A stretch of 64,000 nt of DNA from Xiphydria camelus (lineage: Eukaryota; Arthropoda; Insecta; Hymenoptera; Xiphydriidae). Every line of letters begins with the position of its first letter. The first letter of the stretch is position 1. The DNA lies in assembly GCA_963678675.1 (NCBI GenBank), contig OY783199.1, forward strand, positions 12,266,708 through 12,330,707, in the 5' to 3' direction. Positions 1 to 11,672 of the stretch are shown here, in pieces. The position numbers and the translations under genes were made by a program. Under the pieces are notes generated by a model. The model searched no databases and was not told the origin of the DNA. It saw nothing but the letters and a program-made list of their open reading frames with translations.

Positions 1-1494
1 CATCAGGAGATCAGACGTTTCACACTTTCCGTAAGAACGCAGCGTAAGAGCGAAAAGCGTCGTCTGATTTCCCGATAGCTGTCACAATTCGGAAGATTAT
101 TTATGATTATTTCTCATCACTTCTACAAATTATTCACTTCTAATTCAAAACTTTACGATTTTGAGGTTACACGAAACGCTTCGATCTCCCGAATTGACAG
201 CTATTAGAAGAGCTGTCGACACTTTTCGTTCTTATGTAGCGCACTCGTCTGAAGCCCACTCTAACTGTACCATAAATACTGCCGAAGTCAAGAATTCAGG
301 TCGCAGCTCACCTGCGCGGTTGGCCATAGGACATGCGGTATATTAACGAGGTTAAGTACACGGTAACTCATGATATACTGTATACTCTATATTTTATCTT
401 GCTATGCTTATCCATGAAATATTTCTAAAGCCTGCCGAAAGCCGCATGGAAGTTATATTAGTATCTACCTAAAATATACTGTAAAATATTTCTGTAGTAA
501 ATTTCATAGTATGTTATGAAGTCTTTATCGTACATATTTATCCATTTAAATTATTATATGAGGCATTCTATGTTAATTTACCAAGTTCGTGACTTGACCT
601 TTTTTTAATTAAGGTGGCTCTTGTTTATATTTTTACATAATATATTTCGCAAGTACTGCAGTTATTCAAAATATTAAGTAGATACTTTCTAACATTTGAG
701 ACATTTTTACGAAAAAGCCCATTTCGAGGGCAAAAACTGAATCTTTTTAGAAGAGAAGCGTTCAGTCAATGAGTAGTTTTGCCTTATAATAAATCAGATA
801 ATTTTGGCTTCTTAATATGCTTTAAAGTTTAGGGTTCTCATAAAGTTTTTTCAAGTTTCCGACTTCCTATCTCCCAGGTGCGCACTGGTATCTTGTTGAA
901 ATGGCGGTCGAAACCGGAGCTTTTTGGCAATTTATCCTTACTTGTGGGTTTGGGATAAAAATAGTTAATATCATTTTTATATAGAAAATGATTTCCTGCA
1001 ACTTTTGTCTGAAATATTTTAATATAAGACTAATAGATACTGAGCCAGAGCGGCGTAAAGTGGAATGGATGTCTGAAATTTACAAGAAGACCTGTTATAG
1101 CTAAGTTTTTATGTATTATTCGTTGTTAATTATGCAATGAATGATATCAACTTGTTTCTGCACCACGATGAGATTTCATAGGGAAATTTAAGGTTGAAAG
1201 AGTAATGCAATGTTGAAAGTGAAACATTTGGAGTTGATTATTATTTTGGAGTAAATTAATGCAAAATATTCTTAACGTATAGATGTATCAATTTTTTATT
1301 CCAAGTTTTGAACACCTGCCCTTGGGGCGTAGGTAAGTCACTCTGATCACCCTTTTCGAAGGATCGCATGTTCTTTCGTTTCCTCGATCTGTAGTCAAAA
1401 TAGGTAGTTGTTTCAAGTAAATGGAGAGTACAATCTATTCACATATCATACAGCTACAAATTTTAATATGACCGATTTCTATATGGAAATATAT
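1..1494. other. No gene recognised
   Basis: AT-rich DNA with only short chance ORFs. A small inverted repeat is visible at about 75-93 and 188-206. The motif around 170-200 (cgatctcccgaattgacag) recurs in the fold-back repeats at 36.5-37.1 kb, so 1-350 is probably a decayed member of that family. Nothing else is identifiable. Confidence 0.5.
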
Positions 1495-1665
1495 TTTTTT
1501 TACGATAAAAGTTTGGATGAAGGTGAAATAGTTATAGTAATAGAGAGAGGTGCGAGGACTCTTCATGAGGACAGAGTGAAACGAACAAATGTTATCCATA
1601 AACACTTATTGAAAAATTTGAAGGAGGTGGCTATGTGCACAGTGTATACACTGACGATAAGTTAA
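1495..1665 (+). pseudogene. Decayed N-terminal zinc-motif fragment of a transposon protein
   Basis: The open frame reads YDKSLDEGEIVIVIERGAR and continues to about 1665. The same layout occurs in the 57-aa ORF at 26178 (CFICDKRLNESDSVVVKERG), which lies inside a TIR-bounded transposon, so the two look homologous. Here the second Cys of the expected CxxC pair is Tyr and the first is Phe, so metal binding is presumably lost. No ATG starts it and no downstream domain follows. I infer a dead transposon remnant. The nearby inverted words aaatggcggtc (~897) and gaccgccattt (~2051) could be relics of its inverted repeats, but this is weak. Confidence 0.5.
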
Positions 1666-2257
1666 TTACGTCATTTAGTCGTTGAGGAGGTAACGTGGCT
1701 TCACAGCCCGAGCTTTCTTGGACATTTTAGGAATCCGCTCCGCTTTTCACCGCTCTAACTCAGTATCTATTAGACTAATAGAAAAATGTTTGAGACAAAA
1801 ACTGTCGGAAATTATATTATCCATAAGATTGACAATAATTATTTTTATTTTAGAATCCACTGGCGAGGAGATATTTCAAAAAATTGGTATTGGTCACCGT
1901 TTTTCTAAGGAGGCAGTATCTGATTAAGGGATGGAAAGTCGAAACTTAAGAATTTTCATAAGAGCTTCAAACTTTTGAATACAATATTAAAAAATCAAAA
2001 TTACCTCATCTTTTGTAGAATAAAGCCCTTTTTTCTTATCTATTGATTGGACCGCCATTTGATAGCAAATAACCGCGATTGTTAACTTACTTCATTGGCC
2101 CGATTGATGGTTGTACTTCTTCCAACGTAAGCTATTGATGTATTCTTCGATTTGGAAACATCTTCTCCTGGACTCTCGAAAACTGCCTCAGTTTTGGCCG
2201 TTACACTATTGAAATTCAAATGATGAAGAATTAATGAAAAATTCACTGTATCTATAG
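1666..2257. other. No gene recognised
   Basis: Only short ORFs without recognisable motifs. The stretch ends where the inverted duplication begins. Confidence 0.5.
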
Positions 2258-2839
2258 AGTGTCCGGCCACTTGTGGACTAGTCGACGTGGCAATATTCAG
2301 CGTAAAATTTTAACTACTGTACAATCTAATTTATTCTAATTTATCCGGTATACGAAAATTGCCACGTTTTGCCGAGAAAAAAATATTGAAGTTCCATTCA
2401 AATTATGACTTCCGAACAGGCTGTATAGAATGACTTGACGTCATCTGTAGTGTGATAATAACATGAGTCAAGTGATGATCAGCCTGATCATGTGGTAACA
2501 GCATCTTGGCTGATAACTTTTACGCAGTAAAATAAATTGTAAACCATTGAACATGGCTTATTACGCGACGAAAATTGGTCTTGATAAAGTATTATGACTG
2601 AAAACGTATTTTAGTGAGTTATTAAAATCGGAGACGCTTCTTATAGTCCGGGAGGTAGGGGCTTTTTCAGGTAGTCATTTCATGCCGGCTAATTTTAAGA
2701 ACCTTTGAAGGGGATATAAAGTGAATACCAAAAGTGACCGTCAGCTGCCCCAATAGTGGTGGGTGTGGGTGTGGCAGGGAGTGGAACTTGATAAAAAATA
2801 ATTGTTGCACAGTTATTTTATGCCAACAGATCAAGAGAC

Positions 2840-3630
2840 ACGGCAGTGTCTCGCGGCATGTTCGTTCATCTAGTCTCGGCGTCGAAGCGAGCACCCGTGT
2901 ATCTATACGCCACAAATATCTACCCCCTGCACCCCTCAATTTTTACATCGAATTTTCTCAATAAATATATGGTTATAACCAAAACTATGCTTAGTTACGC
3001 CATATAAATTGATTATTCTCTATTGATAGAGACCAGAATAAATTTGATAAGTTATATATTAACAGAGATTCGTCCTTAGCAACGCGAAACCACGCCCCTT
3101 GCCCGTCAAAGTCGAGAATCCGATTTCTCGGGCGATATATATATGTCAAAATGTCACAAAATTTCCGCCTATCTTCGGCAATGGTCGGAAATGTATACAC
3201 AGATGCGATCATCAAACACATACAAGCGCCATCAAATGTGTGGGATATATTTCGGCTTCCGTCGTCGATCGACTGTTCAGCGATGATCGAAAGTGCGTAC
3301 AAAAATGCGACCGATAGGCGCGATGTGTCACCGCGAGTGCACCCGAGGAGCGTTTTCAGGGCTCGGATCGGTTTTATCCCGCCTCCTAAAAAAAAATGAT
3401 TTTCCTCCCACGGCCCTCGTTCGTGCACTCGCGACCGCATGGTGGACTCTCCCCGACGGAAATTTATTCCTCGAGGAAGTTTCTCCGCGCTCCTCGTCGA
3501 CGTCCGAGCGACGATCGTTGCGAGGTTATCTTCCATAACCTCTCCCGGTGATTGACAGCAGCGTTCGCGCGAGAAGCTTCGAGGAGTTTCGCTCGCTGAA
3601 AGACTAATAAACCGCATCGCGTCCACAGCC
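2840..3630 (+). promoter_or_regulatory. CpG-rich promoter/5' UTR candidate inside the transposon
   Basis: The stretch is clearly richer in G+C and CpG than its surroundings, with many tcg/cga words, and lies just upstream of an ATG followed directly by a consensus splice donor (3631-3640). Overlapping ORFs exist on both strands (for example 2991-3632 on minus), as expected of GC-rich noncoding DNA. It sits inside the left inverted repeat of the 2644-7370 element, so I read it as host sequence picked up by, or inserted into, the transposon. Confidence 0.35.
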
Positions 3631-4012
3631 ATGGTAAGTAATTTTTAGAAGTGAGAGGAAATGATCATTCGGATTTTTTCGATGCCTAACCGAATTACAC
3701 ACCTCATACCTAATTGCAGAGAGAAGCTAGTGCCGCTGGCAGCCGTGATTTGTCTACGGTTAGTCACAATCATTGATCGTTGCCCCCTACGATCAACAAT
3801 TCGTACAAGGTAAATGCTTTGAGAGAAATAAAAGTTACTTAGAGCAGGAATAGTTTAAACGAAAATCGCATATTGCAATGAAAGTACTATGGGTGAAAGG
3901 CGCTCGGTGACAAGCCTGACATTCTCCGATCCATCGAGTCATCTTTTTACGGACAGGACATGAGCTAGATCCTCTTCGGTTGCACCTGTACGAGATGACA
4001 TGTCAGAAAATC
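3631..4012 (+). pseudogene. Exon-like fragments of an unidentified captured gene
   Basis: ATG at 3631 is immediately followed by gtaagt. After an ag acceptor (3718-3719) a 39-base exon encodes REASAAGSRDLST and ends before gttagt at 3759. A further exon-like piece at 3900-4012 reads DKPDILRSIESSFYGQD, then needs a 1-base shift to read HELDPLRLHLYEMTCQKI before gtgagt at 4013. The pieces look protein-like and respect splice signals, but the frame is broken and no downstream exons are visible. I do not recognise the protein. The likeliest reading is the 5' end of a host gene carried by a transposon. Confidence 0.3.
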
Positions 4013-4180
4013 GTGAGTCTTCATGAAAATCTTCTAACCTACTCGTTCTGCAATAATACACTTAGTAATAAAAAGCTATTCTCCTACATGTACGTATTCT
4101 CCTCATGAATAAATTCCAAAAAGTAGTGAAATCCCCCCACAAAAACAGATTCTTTGTAAAAAAAAGGCGGCATGTTCATT

Positions 4181-4810
4181 CAGTGCCAACAAAAATTGAT
4201 ACGTAAAATACTCTCCAAAAAAGATTTGAAATCAATTAAGATCGCCATGTTCAAGAGTTATATATAAAAAGTAAAAGGCATCATTTGAAAGGGAAATTAT
4301 TGTAAATCAAGTGACTACAAAATTCGACTAAAAAAATTTATAAAAAAATTTTAATAAAAAAGAACGCCGCGTTTTTTCCCTTCAAAATAAAAAATTCAGA
4401 CACAGAATTATACTCGATGTTTATGCACTTATGATTTTAAATAAATTCATACACTTATATGATACCACCAGTATACCGAATGTCGTACGAGAAACCGATC
4501 AGGCGGGGGCCTTCTGAATTTCTCTGAATTTGACTTCGGCAGTGCAATTTACGAATCACTAACACCGTCCAAGCACTACCAATTATTCGGTATAGTGGAC
4601 AAAATATGAAAACTTAAACGCGGAAAGTTCTTTTTTATTAAAATTTTTTAATAAATTTTTTTAGTCGAATTTTGTAGTCACTTGATTTACAATAATTTCC
4701 CTTTCAAATGATGCCTTTTACTTTTTATATATAACTCTTGAACATGGCGATCTTAATTGATTTCAAATCTTTTTTGGAGAGTATTTTACGTATCAATTTT
4801 TGTTGGTATT
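4181..4810. repeat. 630-bp palindromic element
   Basis: ccaacaaaaattgatacg at the left end is complemented at the right end, and about 200 bp on each side (4181-4380 and 4620-4810) pair almost perfectly around a non-matching centre. It sits at the right edge of the DNA interrupting the left repeat of the larger transposon. It has no coding capacity. Confidence 0.8.
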
Positions 4811-5212
4811 TGTTTTACAAATACTTGACGTTAGGTACTGTCGAAAAGAAATAGTCAGCTGTGTCGTGGAGGGGGGATTTCACGACAGCTGGTCAGGTAA
4901 ACATGTAAAAAAATTAATAAAATTAAGTTAATTTAGACTAAAAGATTTTTTTTTAGGCGACTCCTGACATATGTACAAGTATGAAAATAATAGTCAGCTA
5001 CATATATAGTGGGGGGAAGACCGTCAGCTGGAGCGAAAACATATAATTGCGCCCATACTCCAAACGACGCGCGGTATTTTTGACGGTCCAGCTGACGAAC
5101 TTTACCTCAAGAGGCATTCAGCTGGCTACAATTTCCAAACTTTATGTGATAAAAACTATAACATTTTCAACTTTCAAGTGGACTTCTGTCAATTTAGCTA
5201 AACTACAGGGAA
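4811..5212 (+). repeat. Left internal inverted repeat with GTCAGCTG-type motifs
   Basis: Pairs with 6768-7158. It contains repeated cagctg cores (near 4856, 4886, 4996, 5026, 5089 and 5119), several as gtcagctg. The repeated palindromic 6-mer in a subterminal position suggests transposase- or host-factor-binding sites (inference). Confidence 0.7.
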
Positions 5213-5217
5213 ATATA

Positions 5218-5520
5218 AACTATTCAGCAGAGCTCACCGCTATAGTTGTCGCGTGTAAATGGAAAAGGTTGAAAGTGCCAAAGCCAAAATCGTTGAAAAA
5301 TCAAATAAATTTGTTTAAAACTGCAACCGCAGAGCTACTTTTCGAACGCCCTATAAACTAAAACTGAATCAGGAGACACTTACATCCATTACTAGGTTAT
5401 TGGCGATGGCATTGACACCTATTTTTATAAAAAATCTTATACAAAATCGTATTTCTGCAAGGTATGGCACTTTCAGCCTTTTCCATTTACATGCCTCAGT
5501 TATATAGTATACTCTTCAGC
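5218..5520. repeat. Hairpin MITE-like element
   Basis: tgtaaatggaaaaggttgaa near 5253 is complemented near 5490, with matching outer words about 5225 and 5520. There are no ORFs of interest. Confidence 0.45.
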
Positions 5521-6148
5521 CTTAGGGCTACGTGATTTATACCTACACATCTGCGTAAATCCCCGAAAGGACAGCTGTTTCCCTCGTGTTTTTGGTCCCT
5601 ATTGATATATACAAAATAAGTTAATTTAATTTTAACTATTTTTGATGAGACGAAGACTCTATAACAGTGGTTATAAGTTTAGAGGGTGAGATACGAATGT
5701 ATATGTTTATCTCTCCCTAAGAACCCACGCAGCTCTCTATCTTACTTGAAATATATACAAGTGATGTATGCAACCCTTGAGAAGGAATCTGAGGGATCAG
5801 GAGTCTGCTTTGTCAGTCTCAGTGTGCCTTTCCAGCAGTGCAGCTGACTAGAACTGTAAATAAATAGATATTTTCGTTATAAAGGCGTGAAGCGCCGTTT
5901 TTAACGAGTGTGAAGTTTTCCGCACGAGCGAAGTGAGTGCGGCAACCACACGAGTTAAAACGACGCGAAACGCCCTTATAACGAATTCTATTTTTTGTAA
6001 CTGTCAAGTACGAGGTTGACAGGGTTAGGGATGCCCGTGAAACCGAGTATTTGACACTGAGTGACAAAAATAACTATAAATTCCCATAAAAACCAATAGT
6101 CCCCATCGGCAGTTTCAGGTCTGCAGTGTTAGCGAGCAGACGTGAAAC
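5521..6148. repeat. Noncoding transposon interior with a CpG-rich hairpin at 5872-5993
   Basis: cgttataaaggcgtgaagcg at about 5875 pairs with the complementary stretch ending near 5990. Between them lie short inverted words around gcactcacttcgctcgtgc. The rest of the stretch shows nothing identifiable. Confidence 0.45.
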
Positions 6149-6256
6149 ATGGCTCAAGTGAAACAGTTTTGTGTGTTTTGTAAGAAGAAAACTGAAAAAT
6201 TGATAGCTTTCACTGCAGGAACATTGCATTTCGATGACGCAAGTGATGGAGATTAA
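6149..6256 (+). pseudogene. 35-aa zinc-motif N-terminus of the transposon protein
   Basis: The ORF starts with ATG and reads MAQVKQFCVFCKKKTEKLIA, then FTAGTLHFDDASDGD and stop. The CVFCKKKTE block has the CxxC plus basic/acidic layout of the first zinc motif in the 26178 ORF, and the two host elements share tagtcc ends and 3-bp target duplications. The remaining protein (nuclease-like and CXC parts) is absent, so this looks like an internally deleted, non-autonomous copy that kept its promoter and start. A translated remnant is possible but unproven. Confidence 0.45.
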
Positions 6257-6767
6257 GATGTCGCTGAATGTAATGAATTTTAATTAATTCTTAACTGCCC
6301 ACAACGAAAAAAAAATTATAAAAAAAATGTTTTTCTAGTTTATCAGTAACTTCTATCTCCCAAAGACTCGAAAATAACATTTAAAAAATTTTAGATACAC
6401 AAATGAATTTTTTTTATTCAAAAACAAAAAATTAATCAGTGACACTTTCTTTCCGAATAAAAATATAATATTTAGAGATTAAACAGGGGTGTTTTGAAGA
6501 GTTCAATTTTTAAAATGTTTTTTCACATGATTCGTAAGAATCACAAAGAGTAAGACAAAAAATTCACAATTCGATGAGTTCTGCAAAGTTGAAACTAGGA
6601 TTACAAATTTTTTCTCATTTTTTGTTACTAGAATTCGCGTATTTTCTGTTACTAGAATGCGACTATTTAAGGGTTAAGTAACTAATTATTTCGGTTTAAT
6701 TGCCATTAATAAAGGAATAAAAGACTTCAATGCAGATAAATATGTATACTTGAATTATGTGCAAATA
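6257..6767. other. Noncoding transposon interior
   Basis: AT-rich sequence between the truncated ORF and the right inverted repeat; nothing recognisable. Confidence 0.5.
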
Positions 6768-7158
6768 TATCTGTAGTTTGGGTAATTTGACAGAAGTCCA
6801 CTTGAAAATTGAAAATGTTATAGTTTTTATCACATAAAGTTTGAAAATTGTAATCAGCTGAATGCCTCTTGAGGTAAAGTTCGTCAGCTGCACCGTCAAA
6901 AATACCGCGCGTAGTTTGGAGTATTGGGCGCAATCATATGTTTTCGCTCCAGCTGACGGTCTTCCCCCCACTATATATGTAGCTGACTATTATTTTCATA
7001 CTTGTACATATGTCAGGAGTCGCCTAAAAAAAATCTTTTAATCTAAATTGACTTAATTTTATTAATTTTTTTACATGTTTACCTGACCAGCTGACGTGAA
7101 ATCCCCCCTCCACGACACAGCTGACTATTTCTTTCCGACAGTACCTAACGTCAAGTAT
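6768..7158 (-). repeat. Right internal inverted repeat with GTCAGCTG-type motifs
   Basis: Reverse complement of 4811-5212 with the same spaced cagctg cores, indicating that the motif array was part of the element before it was interrupted on the left. Confidence 0.7.
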
Positions 7159-7495
7159 TCGTAAAACAAATATCTGTTGGCATAAAATAACTGTGCAACA
7201 ATTATTTTTTATCAAGTTCCACAGCCTTCCACAACCCCACCCACCGCGGGTGCGTCAGCTGACGTTCACTTTCATACAAGGCCAAAGCTAATTAGTAAGT
7301 GTAGCTAAATATTTAATGGCATGAAAACACTTTCAAAATAGACCCCTACCTCCCGGACTATTACTCATAAGCACTCAAGAACAGTCTTCTAGTTCGGTAT
7401 GAATGAATTACCGCCATGTTAGTTATTTGTTCATACGTGAATGACGTAGCAACGCATAATTCTTGTCGATATTCTTGAAATATTGAGTTTAAATG

Positions 7496-8083
7496 CCGTT
7501 TCACACGGGACCGATGATCGGCGCTGACGATCGGTCGCCAGTTCTATACAAGTGCTTCCACATGAGGTCGTATGGTCAGTCACCAACATGTATCTGGAAA
7601 GTGCAAAGCATCGCATTGTTGTCGCTTTGTGCGTAAAAAGGTTGATAGAGAGGCGAAAAAAAATCGAAATCTTGGAAGAATTTGGATGCATCCTCTATGC
7701 CTTGAAAGGCCAATAAAAGGACTTTTGTCACCCTCTATTCTGATTTACAAGAACATCCCTGCAAATTCTTTATGTATTTCCGAATGTCGATTACTTCATT
7801 TGATGAGCTACATCACAAACTGGATGAGGATTTAAAACGTTCAAAATCACAAAATCGACAACACAGTTATTTCAAACGCAACCGATGGTCTGCCTGCATG
7901 TGAACAGCTCCGTTTGTTGAATGGCCCTGATCACAAACCGACGATCGGACAAGCCACGGGCTAACCGATGGCTCGACCGTTTTTAATCGGTCGACCGATG
8001 ATACGCATTCATGTGAAAGCTACGTTTGAAACAATGGACCCTCCCGATCGTCAGTGTCGATCATCGGTCCCGTGTGAAACGAC
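7496..8083. mobile_element. 588-bp MITE, TIR tttcacacgggaccgatgat
   Basis: The ends tttcacacgggaccgatgat / atcatcggtcccgtgtgaaa are near-perfect inverted repeats, with further gatcg-rich inverted words inside. The duplicate arm near 21.1 kb lacks the element and reads straight through (ggtttgaggttttccat), which fixes the insertion site. Short flanking words (tttaaatg / atttaggc) may be a decayed 8-bp duplication. No transposase. Confidence 0.75.
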
Positions 8084-8744
8084 ATTTAGGCTTTTCATGG
8101 AAGTGCTACATGTCATCGATTACGTTTATCTGATGTCATCGCTTAGTGAGCATTCAATTGGCTGGCGTGAAATATTTTACCAATGGTGATCGATTATTCT
8201 TTGAGCGATTACATTTGATTAGCAGGGTTTCGAGTGCAGTTTATGTTACAGAAAATCTTTTCAAAACCGCAATCTCAACGAAATAAGAAAAACCCTACTA
8301 ATGGAATGATTAACGATTGACTCCTTCTACTTAATTTGTACAAATAAATCACGAATATAATATCTCCATTAAGACTGTAGAAAAAATGTAAAATATTTAT
8401 TTCATGTCTACTTTGGTAGATCTTCGTACGATTTTTCAAAAAGACTACGAATATTTTATACTTTGCATAGAAGATCCAGGTACTGCGCAAGATGAGTTCC
8501 AAAATTCAGTTATAAGGCATCATGTGTCTCAGTCTGTAGATGTATCCCGTCATAGTTTCCTGTATATAAATAGCACTGTATGCATTTATAAATGAAGAAC
8601 TGCATACTTTCAAAAGTAAAACTACGTGATGGATATGTAATCTTACCACTACCGTATCTACTATTTTTCATTCTAATTTCAATGTATTCTCCCATAGTAT
8701 TATAAGTAATATGTGAAACAGTGTAAGCTAGATTATAGGAGAAG

Positions 8745-8865
8745 AACATTCTTCAAGACATTATTCTAGACTTCCTCTAAAACTTTTTCCAGTACGTTTT
8801 CCAAAATGTTATCCTAGACTTTACCCAAGACTCTTTCCCAAACTTTTTCCAAGATATTTGTGATA
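8745..8865 (-). repeat. Degenerate minisatellite, part 1
   Basis: Repeats of about 12-15 bp with the core ttccaagact/tttc. It continues at 10920 after an interruption of about 2 kb and matches the array at 19995-20450 in the opposite orientation. Confidence 0.6.
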
Positions 8866-8895
8866 TGGAAATTGATTCAATATTGCTTGGTTTTC

Positions 8896-9180
8896 ACACT
8901 GATGTAATTGGTACAAATTGGCGTATGCATGCTAATATATGCAAGGATATCGTTACATATAAATGTAATCTTGAAACTTGCATAAGCCAAAAATTTTGGC
9001 TTAAATAAAATCTGTCTACTTATGCTAGGTATTCACGTTCATGCAATTGACGCGAATTAACTTGTGCATGCCAATTTGTGTGTGCAAGAAAATCCGTTAC
9101 ATCTAAACATAATCTTGAAATTTGCACAGGCCAAAAAGTATGGTTTGAGTAAGATCTGCCTGGTTAAATAATTTGCTTGT
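8896..9180 (+). repeat. Two tandem ~145-bp units
   Basis: Two adjacent diverged copies share blocks such as cgttacat.taaa, ataatcttgaaa and tttgca..ggccaaaa. They lie in the DNA that interrupts the minisatellite of the left arm. Confidence 0.55.
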
Positions 9181-9316
9181 AGTTAGTGCATTTAAATGAA
9201 TGTGAAAATAACATTCCGATATAGTTGTACGGCAGTGCGTTTGGGCAGTTTCAGATCTTTATGGAAACTTCACAACGTAGAATTTAATTGTTCATGGGGT
9301 GTAATCACACGTTTAA

Positions 9317-9814
9317 CCCTCCGGCGGGCGCGCCTGCAGCAAAAAGTCGCAAATTTACATTTTTCTGTTATAACTAAGATATGACGAGCCCTGTAGTATT
9401 GTGCGTCTAGGTATTCTTCGTCCACGTTATTGGCTCCGCCTACCGGCAGATTTGGTGCCATATGCCATTTCCGCTCAGTGGTTACAGATGTTCGGTTCGA
9501 AGCGGTTTCAATTTGCGGTGTCTTTTCCCAGCGCATCCAGTCATATCAGTTTTATTTATTATTAAATCTATTATATTTTTTTTATGTAATATTGTCAACA
9601 TTTTTTGTATTATGTTTGTCAACATTGTGGAAAAAATACTTATAAGAAGCACAGTAACATTATTGTCAAGTGTCTAGAATGTGAGCAGGGAGAACAAATG
9701 GAAGTTGAATAATTTAATTTTTACATGGTGCTTATGTGGCAAAACGCAATCAGTTCCGCATAAACGGAGTTAAGATTCTTATGTCGTCAATTGACGACAC
9801 AGTGACCGAAAGGG
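9317..9814. mobile_element. piggyBac-like MITE, TSD TTAA
   Basis: TTAA flanks both ends (9313-9316 and 9815-9818). The termini read ccctccggcgg and, from the other end, ccctttcggtc: the CCCT start and TTAA duplication typical of piggyBac elements. It is 498 bp and encodes no transposase. Only the first few bases of the termini agree, so the assignment rests mainly on TTAA plus CCCT. Confidence 0.5.
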
Positions 9815-10059
9815 TTAAATTAATATGAGAATAAGTCTTTTTTTCAGCTTGTACAATCTTTTTCTTTTTTTCTTGTTTAACTTTCTAACAACACAAACAC
9901 CAGCAATACCTAATAGTACATAGTTATCGTCGTCCATTTCTGTTTGTCAAGCAACTGTACAAACTAGACTGATCAGTCTGAACAGAATACAATGACTTTG
10001 TTTATTTGCGAAAATTGACATGTACAAGTCAGTTTGAGTAAATTACGTGAGCGTTAAGA

Positions 10060-10700
10060 CCCAGCATATTACAAGAACGATAAATTTCCCGGCCGATCGA
10101 ATGCGCGTATCCATCGGCGAGGCTTCCGATAGTGAACTGCTGACGGCAACGGAGTTCGATACGCGATTCCATCTCACGAATCTAGCCGAGAATTGTCGAC
10201 GAATCCTGACCTCATGCACAAGGTGTTTGACCGTTTCTGTTTCGGTATGTGCCCAGATTCGACAATCCAGCTGATATCAACAAAAGTGAGCCTCTCCCTT
10301 TCGTTCTCTAGCATCGTATCTGATTTGCTTATTTGCTCACGACGGAGATTTTATGGGCCTTGCTTCACTTACGCTACGAACCGCATCCTACGTCTCGTTG
10401 ACTCGATAGTCTATCGCGATTCTCGTGTCTCCGGTTCGACGATACGACTTTTTCGTTATTTAGATAGCGGTTCAATAAACCGTTTCTGTTGTTTTGTTGA
10501 TATACTCGAGTTTTCTTTCATCTGTCCGTTCATTTTTCCGCAATTCTCGTTTTCCGCCGAACCTTCCTTTCTGCTAAGTACCGAGTTGGTCGTGCTCGAT
10601 AGGGATCCGACTTGCGGAGGATTTTTCGTTTCGTTTCGTTTCATTCACTTTGATGTGCGTCGATTTTCCGAGGTTTGCACTCACGATCGGCGGGTAGGGT
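10060..10700 (+). other. CpG-rich exon-like region, gene unknown
   Basis: G+C and CpG rise relative to the flanks. One frame reads PADRMRVSIGEASDSELLTA (from about 10093) and on to about 10205. A shifted frame continues NPDLMHKVFDRFCFGMCPDS and reaches gtgagc at about 10287, a plausible splice donor. The protein-like stretches need a frameshift, so if real this is a broken captured exon. A 169-aa ORF over 10193-10702 covers the second stretch, but its C-terminal part looks like chance translation. It lies inside DNA present only in the left arm. I do not recognise the product. Confidence 0.25.
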
Positions 10701-10919
10701 AACCTGCCCCATAGATGGGCACCTCCAGTAAATGGATACTTTAATGCTTTCCAAATACCAAGTTCTGTTCATCTACTGGATTTTGTCGTCTGCTTAGAAG
10801 TTCATCTATTGGGTACGTACCCTATGATTCCCACCTGACGCCCAACGATAGCACGATCTACACCGATCGCAGGGACTGTGTATAGAGACGGGTGGCCGAG
10901 GGGCCCCTTAGCGAACATC
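10701..10919. other. No gene recognised
   Basis: Contains diverged paired words (gggtagggtaacc / gggtacgtaccc), possibly the end of the inserted segment. Confidence 0.35.
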
Positions 10920-11060
10920 TATGTCACACATTCTCCAAGCTTTATGCTAGACTTTCTTCAAAACTTTTGCTAAAACTTTATCCCCGGCTTTCTCACAATC
11001 TTTTCCTATTCTTTTTCCGAAGCTTCCTTCAAGACATTTTCTAAGATTTTCCTCGAAATT
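10920..11060 (-). repeat. Degenerate minisatellite, part 2
   Basis: Continuation of the array at 8745-8865; followed by sequence colinear with 19740-19900 in the other arm. Confidence 0.6.
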
Positions 11061-11355
11061 TTTATGAAGGTTATTTCTAACAAATCGAGGTCACAGGTAT
11101 CAATACCATATCTAGAGATAAGCTTGATTCGTGGGGAATACTATGGTCATTGTTATCACTTTTATTTTCACGTCCATCGCTATCACATCTGCTGTCGTCA
11201 CTGATGCTGTATTTGTCGTTATCATTATCATTTTCATTGTAATCGTCTGAGGATAAGTTTTTAGCAGCCCAAACTGGAAGATTTTTTTCATGGTATTGCA
11301 ATAGACTATTTGATAGAGCAGGCTGAAAGATGTCAATTAGATTAAATCAAAATCC

Positions 11356-11672
11356 GTGGCCACTACGCGCGGAAGAAGAGAAACTTCGATACTGATGGGT
11401 AGAAAAGAAAACAACACAAGTAATGAACAATAGCAATAACGAGATCTGGGACTACAATTGATGCCGTGTTTTCACGATATTTAGAAAAATTTAAATCAGT
11501 GGTTTATGTATCATGTTTTAGTTACTACAAACCTACTGTTTCTCTTATAAATTCTGAAGAAATAAATAGAACTAAATAAAATATCATGGGATTACTATTG
11601 TTCATTACTTGTTTTACTTTCTTTTCTACCCATCAGTATCGAAGTTTCACTTGTTCCGCGCGTGGCGGCCAC
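11356..11672. mobile_element. 317-bp palindromic MITE
   Basis: gtggccactacgcgcgg and its near-complement cap about 80-bp inverted repeats (the gaagtttc and acccatcagtatcgaag blocks on each side). The other arm lacks it. There is no obvious target duplication and no coding sequence. Confidence 0.7.

Larger units (their letters stand above)
2644..7370. mobile_element. DNA transposon, TIR tagtccgggaggtagggg, TSD TTA
   Basis: Both ends carry the 18-bp repeat tagtccgggaggtagggg and its complement, continuing as long imperfect inverted repeats (2644-2835 with 7160-7370; 4808-5212 with 6768-7158). TTA flanks it at 2641-2643 and 7371-7373. The inverted-duplication partner near 21.25 kb has a single TTA at the same place, so the 3-bp duplication is checked by an empty site. 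The left repeat is interrupted between about 2832 and 4807 by extra DNA (CpG-rich exon-like sequence and a palindrome). The only coding trace is a 35-aa zinc-motif ORF at 6149. The tagtcc end and 3-bp duplication resemble the element at 25599, so I place both in one group, possibly Academ-like (inference). Confidence 0.8.

Noticed and set aside
2991..3632. 213-aa minus-strand ORF
   Set aside because: It has no motif, overlaps GC-rich ORFs in other frames, and runs into an ATG/donor signal on the other strand. Likely chance.
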